A stretch of 64,000 nucleotides of DNA from Gammaproteobacteria bacterium (GTDB lineage Bacteria; Pseudomonadota; Gammaproteobacteria; UBA4575), in contig WTFY01000010.1 in assembly GCA_011523795.1 (NCBI GenBank), positions 219,692 through 283,691 of the forward strand, in the 5' to 3' direction. A model generated the notes under the pieces. The model ran no database searches and was not told the origin of the DNA. It saw only the letters and a program-made list of their open reading frames with translations. The position numbers and the translations under genes are program-made. Numbering within the stretch: position 1 is the first letter of the stretch; every line of letters begins with the position of its first letter. Of this stretch, positions 1 to 8,060 are shown piece by piece.

Positions 1-165
1 GGCGGTCAATATACGCTGGACGAATGCGGGATGATACCTGCCCGTGCCTCAGGCCCCGGATGCCGGGATTCCACATCAATCGAGCGCTTTTTTCAGTACT
101 GTTGCCGTATCCGGACAGGTGTTTGGAAGCTTTGCCTGAAGCAAATGCCTGCCCTGTGATCTGGT

Positions 166-194
166 TTGTAGCCGCCCCGAATCTGCACTATAAT
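166..194 (+). promoter_or_regulatory. Sigma-70-like promoter of the porin gene
   Basis: TTGTAG at 166-171 and TATAAT at 189-194 are separated by 17 bp. The expected transcription start near 201 leaves a short leader with a purine-rich ribosome site (AGGGAGAGG, about 212-220) just before the ATG at 225. Confidence 0.6.
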
Positions 195-224
195 CACGGG
201 CAAACAGATATAGGGAGAGGTACC

Positions 225-1436
225 ATGAAATTCTTTCCGAATCCCCTGCGCTCCGCATGGATTGCAGTCGTCGCAGCATGCCTTTTCACTGCCGGGCCGG
301 TTTTGGCTTCCGGCGATTCGGATGCTGAGGCCCTGGAACGGCTCGAAAGCACTATCGAGATGCAGCAGCAGCAACTGGAAGCGTTGCGCCAGCAGGTTGA
401 GCAGCTCAAGGAAATGGCCACCATGGCAGACAGCAAGGCCGACCAGGCCATGGCCAGCGCATCGACCGTAAAGGAAGAAAAGAAATACGGTATCACCCTC
501 TACGGCAGCATACGGCCCGCCCTGACCAACGCCGACTTCGGCGACAGTTCCAGCACCGATGTCACCGACTTTCTCTCCCGCGTGGGGGTCAAGGGTGAGG
601 TGGCCGTGCGCGATGGCCTGACCGCCTTCTACCGGGGCGAATGGGATACGGATCTCGAGGCTAACGGCGATCTTGGCGATGCACGCCTGGGCTACGTCGG
701 AATCAAGGGCAGCCTCGGACAGATTGCCATCGGCAAGCAGTGGGATCCGCATTTCAATATCGTGGCGGAAGTTGTCGACATTTTTAACCATCGCTCCAGC
801 CCGTTCGGGTACGACGAGGCGAGTCCCTTTCGCAGCAACCAGATCCTGACCTATTCCTTCAGTCGCGGCGGTTTCAAGCTCGACAGCGGCATACGGTTTG
901 ACGGGGATCCGGAAAACGGAGCGGGGGGCAACAACAGCAGCGCCTCGGAGCCCAACCACATCGATTCGGCCTCGATCGGCATCGGCTACCGCACGGGAGA
1001 TGTCTATGCCGGGGTTTCCTACCTGGACCAGCAGGGGGATGACGATTACGAGCGTTCCTTCATGGGTGTGGCCGCCAGCTGGAATGTGACGGACAGTCTT
1101 TACGTGGCCGCCACCTACCAGGACATCGACGAGGACAACGTGTCCCACGCTGGACATAACGACGGGCATGCTGAATACGTGGATTACGACCAGTCGTCGG
1201 TCGACGTTGCCGCTGCTCTTGCCCTGGGCGGAGGCTACAAGCTCAAGGCCGCGTACTTCGACTGGGATGGTGACGACCATGGACGCAGCTTTGACGGCTA
1301 TAACCTGACCCTTGAAAACCAGTTGTCGGATTCTGTACGTATCTTTGCAGAATGGTTGCGCCGCGATATCGAGAGGGGCGAAGAAGAGGATTATCTGAGC
1401 ATCGGTATGCGCTACGACTTCGAGGCGAACCTGTAG
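225..1436 (+). CDS. Gram-negative porin (outer membrane general diffusion type)
   Basis: About 403 residues. The start at 225 gives a classical signal peptide (MKFFPNPLRSAWIAVVAACL, cleavage near VLASG). A heptad-like coiled coil follows (LERLESTIEMQQQQLEALRQ), and then a barrel of alternating strands with acidic loops from about residue 85. The protein ends in FEANL rather than the usual terminal aromatic residue. The barrel text (YGSIRPALT, FLSRVGVKGEV, DARLGYVGIKGSLGQIAIGKQWDP) is typical of trimeric proteobacterial porins. The N-terminal coiled coil is like that of porins that bind peptidoglycan or form a periplasmic stalk. The gene is monocistronic, with its own promoter and a strong terminator. 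The substrate cannot be told from the sequence. An upstream in-frame extension to position 24 has no ribosome site and no signal peptide, so I rejected it. Confidence 0.88.
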   Translation: MKFFPNPLRSAWIAVVAACLFTAGPVLASGDSDAEALERLESTIEMQQQQLEALRQQVEQLKEMATMADSKADQAMASASTVKEEKKYGITLYGSIRPALTNADFGDSSSTDVTDFLSRVGVKGEVAVRDGLTAFYRGEWDTDLEANGDLGDARLGYVGIKGSLGQIAIGKQWDPHFNIVAEVVDIFNHRSSPFGYDEASPFRSNQILTYSFSRGGFKLDSGIRFDGDPENGAGGNNSSASEPNHIDSASIGIGYRTGDVYAGVSYLDQQGDDDYERSFMGVAASWNVTDSLYVAATYQDIDEDNVSHAGHNDGHAEYVDYDQSSVDVAAALALGGGYKLKAAYFDWDGDDHGRSFDGYNLTLENQLSDSVRIFAEWLRRDIERGEEEDYLSIGMRYDFEANL

Positions 1437-1452
1437 TAAGCCTTTTCCTGCC

Positions 1453-1487
1453 ATCACCAGCGTTCGCTTGAGAACGCTGGTGATTTT
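1453..1487 (+). terminator. Rho-independent terminator after the porin gene
   Basis: A perfect 13-bp stem (ATCACCAGCGTTC at 1453-1465, GAACGCTGGTGAT at 1472-1484) with a 6-nt loop is followed by TTTT. It starts 16 bp after the porin stop codon. Confidence 0.88.
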
Positions 1488-1683
1488 CACGAGGGTGGAT
1501 CAGGATCACCCAGGCGAAAAAAAGAGCGTTCCCCCGTGTGTGTGGGATTCCCCATGGTCACCCGCGCTCGTGATGAGAGTCTGAGAGGCTGCACACAGCA
1601 CACACATATTCCGTGACAGGTCAATCCTGTGCGGGCTCCAGGGGAACTCCCCCGTGTAGACGGCACTCACCCGGTTCACACAG

Positions 1684-2457
1684 TCAGGCGTGATGGAGAA
1701 TCTGGCTCAGGAACAGCTTGGTCCGTTCATGCTCGGGATGGTCGAAAAACTCCTGGGGCGTGTTCTGTTCGATGATCTCGCCCTCGTCCATGAAGATCAC
1801 GCGGTCGGCCACGGTCTTCGCAAACCCCATCTCGTGCGTCACGCACAGCATGGTGATGCCCTCGTTCGCCAGCTCGATCATGACCTCCAGCACCTCCTTG
1901 ATCATTTCGGGATCGAGTGCCGAGGTGGGTTCGTCGAACAGCATGATCCGGGGCTGCATGCACAGGCTGCGCGCGATCGCGACCCGCTGCTGCTGCCCTC
2001 CCGAGAGCTGTCCCGGAAACTTGTGGGCCTGCTCCGGGATCTGCACCCGTTCGAGGTACTTCATGGCGATGGCCTCGGCTTCCGCCTTGGGCATCTTCTT
2101 CACCCAGATCGGGGCCAGGGTGCAGTTCTGCATCGCGGTGAGGTGGGGGAACAGGTTGAAATGCTGGAACACCATGCCCACCTCGCTGCGGACCTTCTCG
2201 ATGTGCTTGAGGTCATTGTCCAGCTGCACCCCGTCGACGATGATCTCGCCCTTCTGGTGTTCCTCCAGCCGGTTGATGCAGCGGATCACGGTGGACTTGC
2301 CCGAGCCGGACGGCCCGCAGATGACGATTTTCTCGCCCCGCGCGACGTTCAGGTTCAGGTTCTTGAGCACGTGGAACTGCCCGAACCACTTGTGCACGTT
2401 GCGCATCACCACCGCGTAGTCGTTGCCGTCAGGCTGGGCGGGGGCTTGTTCGTTCAT
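1684..2457 (-). CDS. aapP: General L-amino acid ABC transporter ATP-binding protein
   Basis: 257 residues, the usual length for a polar amino acid ABC ATPase. Walker A is GPSGSGKS at about residues 48-55, the Q-loop lies in [14 protein letters not shown], the signature is LSGGQQQR, and Walker B is [13 protein letters not shown]. This cytoplasmic ATPase powers the AapQ-AapM channel. It is the last gene of the minus-strand order aapJ-aapQ-aapM-aapP and starts 21 bp after aapM. The Aap/Bzt family takes up a broad range of L-amino acids in Proteobacteria; the exact substrate here is inferred from family and gene order. Confidence 0.93.
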   Translation of the reverse strand: MNEQAPAQPDGNDYAVVMRNVHKWFGQFHVLKNLNLNVARGEKIVICGPSGSGKSTVIRCINRLEEHQKGEIIVDGVQLDNDLKHIEKVRSEVGMVFQHFNLFPHLTAMQNCTLAPIWVKKMPKAEAEAIAMKYLERVQIPEQAHKFPGQLSGGQQQRVAIARSLCMQPRIMLFDEPTSALDPEMIKEVLEVMIELANEGITMLCVTHEMGFAKTVADRVIFMDEGEIIEQNTPQEFFDHPEHERTKLFLSQILHHA

Positions 2458-2478
2458 GCTGCCTCCTCGGGGCTTGCC

Positions 2479-3588
2479 CTACCGGTCATGCCCGGTTTTG
2501 AGCCTGTTTTCCAGGTACAGCGAATAGCGTGACATGGCGAAACAGGAGATGAAAAAGAAAATCGCTACAAACAGGTAGACCTCGGTGGACAGCCCGGTCC
2601 ACTTGGTGTCGGCCAGGGAGGCCCGGCCGATGCCCAGCGGGTCCGCGAGCCCGATGATGATCACCAGCGTGGTGTCCTTGTACAGGCCGATGAAGGTGTT
2701 GACGATGCTCGGGATCGAGATCTTCAGCGCCTGCGGCAGCACGATCAGCCGCATCGACTGCCAGTACTTCAGTCCCATGGCATCGGCTGCCTCGGTCTGC
2801 CCCTTGGGGATCGCCTGCAGCCCGCCGCGGATGACTTCCGCCATGTAGCCGGATGCGAACAGCGTGACCATGATCAGGACCCGCAGCAGCAGGTCGAACA
2901 CCGTGCCTTTCGGCAGGAAGTAGTTGAGCATGGTCGAGGCGACGAACAGCAGCGTGATCAGCGGCACGCCGCGGATGAACTCGATGAAGCTCACGCAGGC
3001 CCACCGGATGACGACGAGCCTGGACTGCCGGCCGAGTGCCAGCACAATGCCGATCGGCAGCGAGAAGGCGATGCCGGTGACGCCGATGACCAGGGTCAGC
3101 ATGAACCCGCCGAACTGGTCCGTGGCCACCGGTTCCAGCCCGAAGCCGCCGAGCAGCAGCCAGCCGCAGATCAGGGGAAAGCTCACGGCATACAGCAGGC
3201 CGTACTTGCGCCCCGGCATCCGGTCGTACAGCAGCGGCACCAGTGCCGCCAGCAGCAGGATGAAGGACAGGTTGACCCGCCACCGGTGCTCGGCCGGGTA
3301 GAAGCCGTAGGTGAACAGCCTGAACCGCTCGGCGATGAAGGCCCAGCAGGCCCCGTCCGCCTTGGCCCGGCATTCATCCCGGTTGTCACCGATGAACGCC
3401 GCATCGAGCAGCATCCAGTCCAGCAGCGGCGGCACGATCTCGTACAGCAGATACAGCGACACCAGGGTCATCACGATGTTGGTGGGGGAGGACAGCAGGT
3501 TACTGCGCACCCAGCCGATCACCCCGGTGGTGGTGACGGGAGGCGGGAGGTCGGGATGCTCGCCCGGCCGGTAGGTCGATTCGCTCAT
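2479..3588 (-). CDS. aapM: General L-amino acid ABC transporter permease AapM
   Basis: 369 residues. A long N-terminal part with several membrane segments precedes the His/Glu/Gln/Arg/opine-type permease domain. The domain carries the EAA-type loop (EVIRGGLQAIPKGQTEAADAM followed by PQALKISIPSIVNTFIGLYK). The long insertion before the permease core is typical of AapM/BztC rather than of HisM-type permeases. The ATG at 3588 has a good ribosome site (AGGGAGCAGGGC). It lies 10 bp after the aapQ stop, so the genes are co-transcribed. Confidence 0.92.
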   Translation of the reverse strand: MSESTYRPGEHPDLPPPVTTTGVIGWVRSNLLSSPTNIVMTLVSLYLLYEIVPPLLDWMLLDAAFIGDNRDECRAKADGACWAFIAERFRLFTYGFYPAEHRWRVNLSFILLLAALVPLLYDRMPGRKYGLLYAVSFPLICGWLLLGGFGLEPVATDQFGGFMLTLVIGVTGIAFSLPIGIVLALGRQSRLVVIRWACVSFIEFIRGVPLITLLFVASTMLNYFLPKGTVFDLLLRVLIMVTLFASGYMAEVIRGGLQAIPKGQTEAADAMGLKYWQSMRLIVLPQALKISIPSIVNTFIGLYKDTTLVIIIGLADPLGIGRASLADTKWTGLSTEVYLFVAIFFFISCFAMSRYSLYLENRLKTGHDR

Positions 3589-3598
3589 GCCCTGCTCC

Positions 3599-4786
3599 CT
3601 AGCGCTCCACCAGCCGGATCCTGCGGTTGTACCAGTTCATGACCGCGGAGATCAGCAGCGACAGCGACAGGTACAGCAGCAGCACTATGATCATGCACTC
3701 CATCTCGCGGCCGGTCTGGTTGAGGGAGATGCCGCCGATGGTGGCCACGATATCCATGTACCCGATCGCGAGCGCCAGCGAGGAGTTCTTGGTCAGGTTC
3801 ACGTACTGGCTGGTGAGCGGGGGCACGATGCTGCGCAGGGCCTGCGGAATGACCACCAGGCTCAGGGTGCGCCCGCGGCTGATTCCCAGGGCGTGCGAGG
3901 CCTCGCTCTGGCCGCGGTCCACGGCCAGGATCCCGGCGCGCACGATCTCCCCGATGAAGGCGGCGGTGTACAGCGACAGGGCCAGCCACAGGGCGACGAA
4001 TTCCGGGCGGACCACCATGCCCCCCTTGAAGTTGAACCGCTTCAGGGCCGGCACGTCCCAGGCGATCGGGCTGCCCAGCAGAAAGTAGGCCAGCACCGGC
4101 GCGCCCACGATGGCGGCCAAGCCGATCCAGAACACCGGGTAGTGCCGGCCGGTCTCGTCCTGGACCCGCTTGGCGTATCGCCTGAACCACAGCATGAACA
4201 CGATGCCCGCGGCAAATACCCCGACGACCACCCAGAACAGCGGCTCGTACATTGGCTTCGGAACGAAAAAGCCCCGGTTGGTCAGAAACAGCGTGTCCCC
4301 GACGTTGAGGGCCTGCTTGGGAAGCGGCAGGGTGTGCACGATGAGACCGTGAATCAGCAGGATGTGCAGCAGCACCGGCACGTTGCGCACGAACTCGGTG
4401 TAGGCATAGGCGAGCTTGTTCGTCAGCCAGTTCCTCGACAGGCGCAGCACGCCCAGAATGAACCCGAGTGCGGTGGCCGTGATGATCCCGAAGACGGCCA
4501 CCAGCAGGGTATTGAGGATGCCCACCACCATCGCCCGGAAGTGCGTGGAACGGGAACTGTACTCGATCAGGTGCTGGTTGATGTCGTAGGAGGACATCTG
4601 CCACAGGAAGGCATAGCTGAAATTCTTGCCGAGGGCCTCGAGGTTGACGAAGGCGTTGCGCACGATGTAGGCCAGAAACGCCAGGATCAGGGCCATGGCG
4701 ATGATCTGGATGGCGGTGGAACGCACCTCCTTGTCGTTCCACAGCCGCACCGGCAGGAATTCCCCGGCTTGTGCGGCCTCACGCAT
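3599..4786 (-). CDS. aapQ: General L-amino acid ABC transporter permease AapQ
   Basis: 395 residues from the ATG at 4786 (MREAAQAGEFLPVRLWNDKE). The frame stays open to 4897, but that extension is arginine/proline-rich and lies over hairpin-rich intergenic DNA, so I did not use it. The protein has an N-terminal membrane segment, a long periplasmic part typical of AapQ/BztB, and a C-terminal permease domain with an EAA loop (EIVRAGILAVDRGQSEASHALG, PQALRSIVPPLTSQYVNLTK). It pairs with AapM as the heterodimeric channel. It is the second gene of the operon, 181 bp after aapJ. Confidence 0.91.
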   Translation of the reverse strand: MREAAQAGEFLPVRLWNDKEVRSTAIQIIAMALILAFLAYIVRNAFVNLEALGKNFSYAFLWQMSSYDINQHLIEYSSRSTHFRAMVVGILNTLLVAVFGIITATALGFILGVLRLSRNWLTNKLAYAYTEFVRNVPVLLHILLIHGLIVHTLPLPKQALNVGDTLFLTNRGFFVPKPMYEPLFWVVVGVFAAGIVFMLWFRRYAKRVQDETGRHYPVFWIGLAAIVGAPVLAYFLLGSPIAWDVPALKRFNFKGGMVVRPEFVALWLALSLYTAAFIGEIVRAGILAVDRGQSEASHALGISRGRTLSLVVIPQALRSIVPPLTSQYVNLTKNSSLALAIGYMDIVATIGGISLNQTGREMECMIIVLLLYLSLSLLISAVMNWYNRRIRLVER

Positions 4787-4805
4787 AGGGCGGATCCCAG
4801 GTTCC

Positions 4806-4911
4806 GGGCGGCATGCCATGCCGCCCCCACAGGCAGGGAGTGTACCGGGAGTGCGGGCAGGCGGGGCCTGGCATTTGCCGGGCCCGCCGGACCGCAAGTC
4901 CGTCTGCGGTC
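4806..4911 (-). promoter_or_regulatory. Cluster of three hairpins in the aapJ-aapQ gap
   Basis: Three inverted repeats lie in 106 bp. One is a perfect 9-bp stem with a 3-nt loop (4806-4826, GGGCGGCAT / ATGCCGCCC). One is a longer imperfect GC-rich stem (4860-4888). One is a 7-bp stem (4890-4911, GACCGCA / TGCGGTC). Hairpins between a binding-protein gene and its permease genes often protect the upstream message or thin out read-through, so AapJ is made in excess. That role here is inference. Confidence 0.55.
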
Positions 4912-4967
4912 ACGAACCCGGTGCTGCCCACCTTACCGGCCTCCCCCGTGCAGCGTGTTCCGTCCGC

Positions 4968-5987
4968 TCAGCGAATCGGGGCTGCGTAGAGGATACCGCC
5001 GTCCTTCCAGGAAGCGTTCAGCCCGCGTTCGAGCGCGAGCGGGGTCTTGGCGCCGATGTACTTTTCAAAGATCTCGCCGTAGTTTCCGGCCACGGAAATC
5101 GCGCGCACGGCCCACTGTGCGTCCAGCCCGATCATCTCGCCCATGGTGCCCTCGGTGCCGCACAGGCGGTTGATGCTGGGATTCTTGCCGGGTCCCGCGC
5201 ACAGCTCGCCCACGTTGGCCTGGGTGATCCCGAGTTCCTCGGCGATGATGATGGCGTTGACCACCCACTTGCCGATGTCCGCCCAGTCGTCGTCACCCTG
5301 GCGCACGGCACCGGCCAGCGGTTCCTTGGAAATGATTTCCGGCAGGATCATGTGGGCGGAAGGGTCCTTCAGCGCGGCACGGGTCGAGGCCAGGGCAGAC
5401 ACGTCCGTGGTGTAGGCGTCGCAGCGGCCGCCCGTGTAATTGGCAATGCTCTCCTCGTTGGTCTCGGTGTTGACCGGCTCGTAGGCCATGCCGTTGGAAT
5501 TGAAGAAGTCCGCCAGGTTCAGTTCCGTGGTGGTTCCGGTCTGGATGCACACGGAAGCCCCGTCCAGCTGCATGGCCGAGTCGACTCCCAGGTCCTTGCG
5601 CACCAGAAAGCCCTGTCCGTCGTAGTAGTTGACCGGAAGGAAGGTGAGTTTCAGGTCCGTGTCGCGGCTCATGGTCTCGGTCGTGTTGCGGAACAGGATG
5701 TCCCCCTCGCCCGAGTTCAGCAGCGTAAAGCGGGTTTTTCCGGTCGACGGCACGAACTTGACCTTCTCACCGTCTCCGACCACCGCGGCGGCAACCGCGC
5801 GGCAGAAGGTGACATCGAAGCCTTCCCAGCGGCCGTCCGCATCGGGTGCGGCAAACCCGGCAAGGCCGGTGGTGACTACACAGTTCAGCTCGCCCCGGGC
5901 CTTCACCTCATCCAGCGTGCTGGCGTGGGCCATGGTCGTGATCAGGGACAGTGCAGCCCCAACGACTGCAAATTTGAAAGCGTTCAT
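4968..5987 (-). CDS. aapJ: General L-amino acid ABC transporter periplasmic binding protein
   Basis: 339 residues with a signal peptide (MNAFKFAVVGAALSLITTMA, cleavage after AHA). The mature bilobed SBP_bac_3-type domain has GELNCVVTTGLAGFAAPDADG, WEGFDVTFCRAVAAAVVGD and the AapJ/BztA-type ending (GLNASWKDGGILYAAPIR). It binds L-amino acids in the periplasm and delivers them to AapQM. It is first in the operon, and the ATG at 5987 has an AGGAGA ribosome site. Upstream on its strand there is a short direct repeat (GGTAGACT twice) and a CATAAT, but I cannot assign a sure promoter. Confidence 0.93.
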   Translation of the reverse strand: MNAFKFAVVGAALSLITTMAHASTLDEVKARGELNCVVTTGLAGFAAPDADGRWEGFDVTFCRAVAAAVVGDGEKVKFVPSTGKTRFTLLNSGEGDILFRNTTETMSRDTDLKLTFLPVNYYDGQGFLVRKDLGVDSAMQLDGASVCIQTGTTTELNLADFFNSNGMAYEPVNTETNEESIANYTGGRCDAYTTDVSALASTRAALKDPSAHMILPEIISKEPLAGAVRQGDDDWADIGKWVVNAIIIAEELGITQANVGELCAGPGKNPSINRLCGTEGTMGEMIGLDAQWAVRAISVAGNYGEIFEKYIGAKTPLALERGLNASWKDGGILYAAPIR

Positions 5988-6219
5988 CTCGGTTTCTCCT
6001 GAATTGTGGATTGTTCTTGTTAACGGTTTTCTGGATTGGATTATGCAGTCTACCAGTCTACCTGAATTGGCGCCTGATTATAACTCCGCAAGCGGGTACC
6101 GGGCGCTCTGCCTGCGCTTCGGATTTGTGATCTCTTTGCACGGGGCGGGCCGGCAGCGATACAGTACTCCTGACCGGCAAGGCGCCGGATTCCCCGCTGC
6201 CTCAAATGCGGAGGAAATC

Positions 6220-6258
6220 ATGAGCGTACCCGGAGACGAGTGGCATGGCTGCGCCTGA
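6220..6258 (+). CDS. Possible 12-codon upstream ORF overlapping the sodium channel start
   Basis: ATG at 6220 has the best ribosome site of the area (GGAGGA at 6210-6215) and encodes MSVPGDEWHGCA before a TGA at 6256-6258. It overlaps the channel start codon at 6245 in another frame. It could couple translation to the channel gene or be chance; nothing else supports a peptide product. Confidence 0.3.
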   Translation: MSVPGDEWHGCA

Positions 6259-7156
6259 AAGCGCACCCTGCAAGGGGCTGCGGGCGGGTATCCGCACGTT
6301 CATCGAAAGCCGTCCCGCACAGCATGCCATCACGGCCCTGATCGTGATCAATGCCGCAGTCCTGGCCCTGGAGACGAGCCCGGCCGCCATGGCGGCGGCG
6401 GGCGGTGTCCTGCAGCTTGCCGACCGGGTGATCCTGGCCGTGTTCGTCGTCGAGATCCTGCTGAAGGTCTTCGGGCAGCGGTGCGACTTCATCCGCGACC
6501 CCTGGAACTATTTCGACACCCTGGTCGTGGGCATTGCCCTGGTGCCGGCCGCCGGGTCGATGTCGGTCATGCGCGCGCTCAGGATTCTCCGGGTGCTGCG
6601 GCTGATTTCAGCCGTGCCTTCGCTTCGCCGCGTGGTCGGGGCGTTGCTGCATGCGGTCCCCGGCATGGGCTCGGTACTGATGTTGCTGCTGGTGGTCTAC
6701 TTCGTGTTTTCGGTGATGGCGACCAACCTGTTTGGCGCCCGGTTCCCGGAATGGTTCGGCAATATCGGCAGTTCGGCCTACACCCTGTTCCAGGTGATGA
6801 CGCTTGAAAGCTGGTCCATGGGCATCGTGCGGCCGGTGATGGAGGTCTATCCCCATGCCTGGGTCTTTTTCGTGCCCTTCATCCTGGTGACCTCGTTCGC
6901 GGTGCTGAACCTGTTCATCGGCATCATCGTGGATGCGGTGCAGGCGCACGGTCACCGGGAGGAAAGACACGAACCCCCCCGGCCAGGCCGCCGAACCCAC
7001 GAACGCGGACCTGCAGGCCGAGCTGCAGGCGCTGCGCAGGGAGGTAGCCGAGCTGAAACGCAATTGACGCCGGGTAATGCTCCCTTCGGCAGGAAAGTCA
7101 TCGCTTGCCGATACGTGAACTTGCTTGCATTCTGGAATCAGCCCCTGCTTTCGTAA
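6245..7156 (+). CDS. Bacterial voltage-gated sodium channel (BacNav), C-terminus frameshifted
   Basis: A six-helix ion-transport protein. S1-S3 lie at about residues 28-100. S4 carries Arg at 110, 113, 116 and 119 (MRALRILRVLRLI). The pore has the filter TLESWSM (186-192), the same as in NavAb, and S6 ends IGIIVDAVQ. Four subunits would form a voltage-gated Na+ channel in the inner membrane. After about residue 243 the reading frame turns to unlikely Arg/Pro/Gly-rich text. Removing one C from the C7 run at 6974-6980 instead gives NADLQAELQALRREVAEL ending at a TGA at 7065-7067. That is the coiled coil expected at a BacNav C-terminus, and the protein would have the usual length of about 272 residues. 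So this is a frameshift or a sequence error. The start at 6245 has GGAG 9 bp upstream. Confidence 0.85.
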   Translation: MAAPESAPCKGLRAGIRTFIESRPAQHAITALIVINAAVLALETSPAAMAAAGGVLQLADRVILAVFVVEILLKVFGQRCDFIRDPWNYFDTLVVGIALVPAAGSMSVMRALRILRVLRLISAVPSLRRVVGALLHAVPGMGSVLMLLLVVYFVFSVMATNLFGARFPEWFGNIGSSAYTLFQVMTLESWSMGIVRPVMEVYPHAWVFFVPFILVTSFAVLNLFIGIIVDAVQAHGHREERHEPPRPGRRTHERGPAGRAAGAAQGGSRAETQLTPGNAPFGRKVIACRYVNLLAFWNQPLLS

Positions 7157-7180
7157 AGAGCCTTCCCATTCCAGTTTTTC

Positions 7181-7189
7181 TGCTATACT
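7181..7189 (+). promoter_or_regulatory. Extended -10 motif before structured element A
   Basis: TGCTATACT matches the extended -10 pattern TGnTATAMT and ends 7 nt before the closing stem of element A. Element B has TGTTATACG at the matching place (24578-24586, minus strand). I see no good -35 box, as is common with extended -10 promoters. Confidence 0.45.
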
Positions 7190-7196
7190 TCGCAGC

Positions 7197-7332
7197 GCTA
7201 ACGCCACTAATGGCCCTAGGTCGGGCCACCTGCTGAATACAATACTTCTGGCAGGAAACAGACTTGGATCCTGCCAGGGAAATAGGCGGGGAATACCACT
7301 ACCATTAGTGATGTTAGCAATGGCCCGACACC
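7197..7332 (+). ncRNA. Structured repeat element, copy A (candidate regulatory RNA)
   Basis: The closing stem P1 is GCTAACGCCACTAATGG (7197-7213) with CCATTAGTGATGTTAGC (7302-7318), 15 of 17 paired. Inside are hairpin P2 (GGCCC / GGGCC, 7212-7227), the conserved linker CTGCTGAATACAATAC, and a perfect 9-bp hairpin P3 (7248-7256 / 7269-7277). After P1 comes the tail GGCCCGAC (7322-7329), an exact complement of GTCGGGCC (7220-7227). Tail pairing therefore competes with P2. The same layout recurs at 18182-18293 and 24426-24568, with different stem sequences but kept pairing. It lies between the sodium channel gene and the start of the T4SS cluster, in the T4SS sense. I do not recognise the family. 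Confidence 0.7.
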
Positions 7333-7367
7333 ATTGCTGATAATCGTGATGTGTGGGCAAGAAAGAA

Positions 7368-7391
7368 AAGGCCAGGCTGCAACCTGGCCTT
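7368..7391 (-). terminator. Hairpin with U-tract on the minus strand
   Basis: A perfect 9-bp stem (AAGGCCAGG / CCTGGCCTT, loop of 6) is followed on the minus strand by TTTTCTTTC. It would stop transcription coming leftwards toward element A and the channel gene. On the plus strand it is only a hairpin without a T-run. A second, weaker inverted repeat (TTTCCTG / CAGGAAA) lies at 7403-7430. Confidence 0.5.
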
Positions 7392-7493
7392 GCTCGGATC
7401 TGTTTCCTGCCCTGAACATCTTTCAGGAAACCGCACACCCTGCAGGACAGGTTTTTCATAGCCCTGCCGGTTGCATGAGGCCAACATGGCCGC

Positions 7494-7820
7494 ATGCATG
7501 ATTTTTCAACAACCCCCGTATACCTGCCTGCCTGGCTCGCCGCCGCGCTGCTTGCTGCGGCACTCGGCCTGCAGCCCGTGCTGGCAGACGATGACGCGGA
7601 ACGCGCGATGCTGGCCGGCATCGTTCATGAACTGGAGGGTCTTGAGCCACTGATCCGAGAAGCCGAGACGCAGGCCCGTCCGGATGCCCGCATCCGGATG
7701 CGCTACGACTGGCTGCGACAGGACCTGGCGAGGATTCGCCGGGGTATCCGGGACCATCTCGATGCGCCCCGGGCCGAGCCGAGGACCTTCCCTCCCCTGC
7801 GCGGGGACTACCGTCAATGA
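7494..7820 (+). CDS. RAQPRD family integrative conjugative element protein (TIGR01690 type)
   Basis: 108 residues with an N-terminal signal or membrane segment (LAAALLAAALGLQPVLADD). The family core follows (EAETQARPDARIRMRYDWLR, then IRRGIRDHLDAPRAEPRTFP PLRGDYR). It is the first gene of the MPF-G type mating-pair cluster found in ICEclc-like elements. Family members are small periplasmic proteins of unknown detailed function. Other ICEs have coupling-protein genes upstream of it; here they are absent and core DNA with element A lies there instead. An in-frame ATG lies nowhere nearer the hydrophobic stretch, so I kept the ATG at 7494. Confidence 0.85.
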   Translation: MHDFSTTPVYLPAWLAAALLAAALGLQPVLADDDAERAMLAGIVHELEGLEPLIREAETQARPDARIRMRYDWLRQDLARIRRGIRDHLDAPRAEPRTFPPLRGDYRQ

Positions 7821-7829
7821 CGCTTCGCC

Positions 7830-8060
7830 ATGTCACCGGCACAGCAGGCCGCCTTCCACGCCGGATCCGGTGTCACCCCGGCCACCCTGCTGGCCGGCAT
7901 CGCGAGCGTGGTCATGCTGCTCGCCTTCATCTGGGCGGCCTGGGTGGTGCTCGGTGCCTTCCGGGCCTGGCAGGACGGCCGGGGGGTCCTGCTCGACGTG
8001 CTGTGGAGCGCGCTGCGGGCATGCATCGTGCTGATGGTACTCGGGTTTTACCTGCGGTGA
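7830..8060 (+). CDS. ICE conjugation membrane protein, TIGR03758/DUF3262 type
   Basis: 76 residues. MSPAQQAAFHAGSGVTPATL is followed by two hydrophobic stretches (ASVVMLLAFIWAAWVVLGAF and SALRACIVLMVLGFYL). This is the form of the small inner-membrane protein that follows the RAQPRD gene in PFL-type conjugative elements. It starts 9 bp after that gene's stop. By position and shape it may be a pilin-like or channel subunit; its exact role is not established. Confidence 0.82.
   Translation: MSPAQQAAFHAGSGVTPATLLAGIASVVMLLAFIWAAWVVLGAFRAWQDGRGVLLDVLWSALRACIVLMVLGFYLR

Noticed and set aside
93..1490. 465-codon frame antisense to the porin gene
   Set aside because: No domain, no ribosome site, and the plus strand has a signal peptide, barrel, promoter and terminator.
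7197..7332. Reading the structured elements as integron attC sites
   Set aside because: The stem ends (GCTAAC / GTTAGC) look similar at first, but the RYYYAAC / GTTRRRY boxes do not fit, copy C lacks them, there is no integron integrase, and the genes are not arranged as cassettes.
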